Positions 63,651-64,000 of a stretch of 64,000 nt of DNA are shown piece after piece. Position numbers and translations under genes: made by a program. A model generated the notes under the pieces. The model was not told where the DNA came from and searched no databases. It worked only from the letters and a program-made list of their open reading frames with translations. Location: positions 1,054,001 through 1,118,000 of the forward strand of contig NC_084727.1 in NCBI RefSeq assembly GCF_033807575.1, given 5' to 3'. Source of the stretch: Cydia pomonella (taxonomy: Eukaryota > Arthropoda > Insecta > Lepidoptera > Tortricidae). The first letter of the stretch is position 1. Each line of letters starts with the position of its first letter.

Positions 63651-64000
63651 AACGCGTTCCTACCAAAAAATTTATGGTAGAATTATTTTTTCATATAGCA
63701 ACCCAGTCATAAATGTCAAAGTTGTCAAATTTTTCAACAACGAGAAAACTTGTAGACGCGAACTAGTTTCTTTTCAGGTTTTAAATCTAAATATTACACA
63801 ATTTATGCCAATCTTGAATATATTTATGATTATATTAATGGCATATTAAATTAAAGTGAAACTGCTGACTACGATTGTGCAGTGTCCAAGTGCTTTCCAA
63901 GCTGCAATACCGAATTAAACAAGGAGCTGCATTGCCCGGTAAGTTATCTTATTCGTTTAATACGTATCCCTAACTACTTTCAGAGCCCTAAGCACAAGGA

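Larger units (their letters stand above)
62485..64000 (+). other. TCERG1: TCERG1 intron 11 (start), to right edge
   Basis: Contains SINE D (62601-62894), SINE B (63288-63511) and a GGGCCAGTTGCACC repeat from 63512. No exon encoding the WW3 text is found. Confidence 0.65.

Noticed and set aside
63894..63953. Possible next TCERG1 exon (TTGTGCAG acceptor, CCCG|GTAAGT donor)
   Set aside because: Good splice-like ends, but no frame gives the expected WW3 sequence after SGTPW; it might belong to another transcript or be chance.

Overview
The window is eukaryotic nuclear DNA, almost certainly from a moth or butterfly. It has GT-AG introns, AATAAA polyadenylation signals, an AT-rich background with GC-rich exons, and a dense load of repeats of types I know from Lepidoptera: tRNA-derived SINEs, a SINE with an ACGTAGTATAAAA-type 3' end, the dispersed element ending in the CAGACAGACGGACATG / AAGGGTTCCG motif, TTAA-bounded MITEs, hAT MITEs with 8-bp target duplications, a mariner-type relic and RTE- and Jockey/CR1-type LINEs. 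I cannot name the species.

Left part (1-22 kb). A LINE fragment crosses the left edge and a dispersed element with an internal ~286-bp tandem repeat follows. Next comes a run of plus-strand genes. The first is a small two-exon gene (3601-3916, 78 aa, mitochondrial-type N terminus, not identified). The second is a CGP-repeat protein (4251-4935). Then come four related Cys/Pro/Gly-rich genes (7329-8237, 9275-10564, 11518-12552, 12898-14091) that share an almost invariant ~32-residue core (PPPCNTPP, then GYYYYPYGTWFCGPYH). Three of these are clear tandem duplicates with a conserved block over the start codon. Composition resembles the Drosophila Mst(3)CGP sperm-tail proteins, so a male-germline structural role is likely but inferred. 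The next 8 kb has no gene and is filled with foldback elements, MITEs, a mariner relic and SINEs.

Right part (22.7 kb to the right edge). One large plus-strand gene, the orthologue of TCERG1 (CA150, transcription elongation regulator 1), runs off the right edge. I assembled 11 coding exons (579 codons plus 2 nt) whose phases all join: an acidic then RGG/PPM-rich N terminus, WW1 (exon 3), Pro/Gly/Met-rich linkers, WW2 (exon 9), and a coiled Glu/Lys/Ala stretch ending at the KPISIMPISGTPW junction that leads to WW3 and the FF domains outside the window. Introns hold nested transposons, including an apparently recent LINE with broken ORFs, a 2-kb hAT element inside the microsatellite tail of an RTE element, and pairs of the same foldback elements.

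The most striking feature is that two TCERG1 exons have become tandem arrays in which every unit keeps its own splice acceptor and donor. Exon 6 is followed by 16 further 100-bp units (78-nt exon-like part, shortened to 60 nt in the last, plus a 22-nt gap). Exon 9 (WW2) is followed by 48 nearly identical 148-bp units (102-nt exon plus 46-nt intron). In both arrays each unit is phase 1 at both ends, so any number can be included or skipped in frame. In the WW2 array this symmetry exists only because the copies carry a net 34-nt deletion relative to the original phase 0-1 exon. Whether these units are spliced into mRNA cannot be decided from the DNA.
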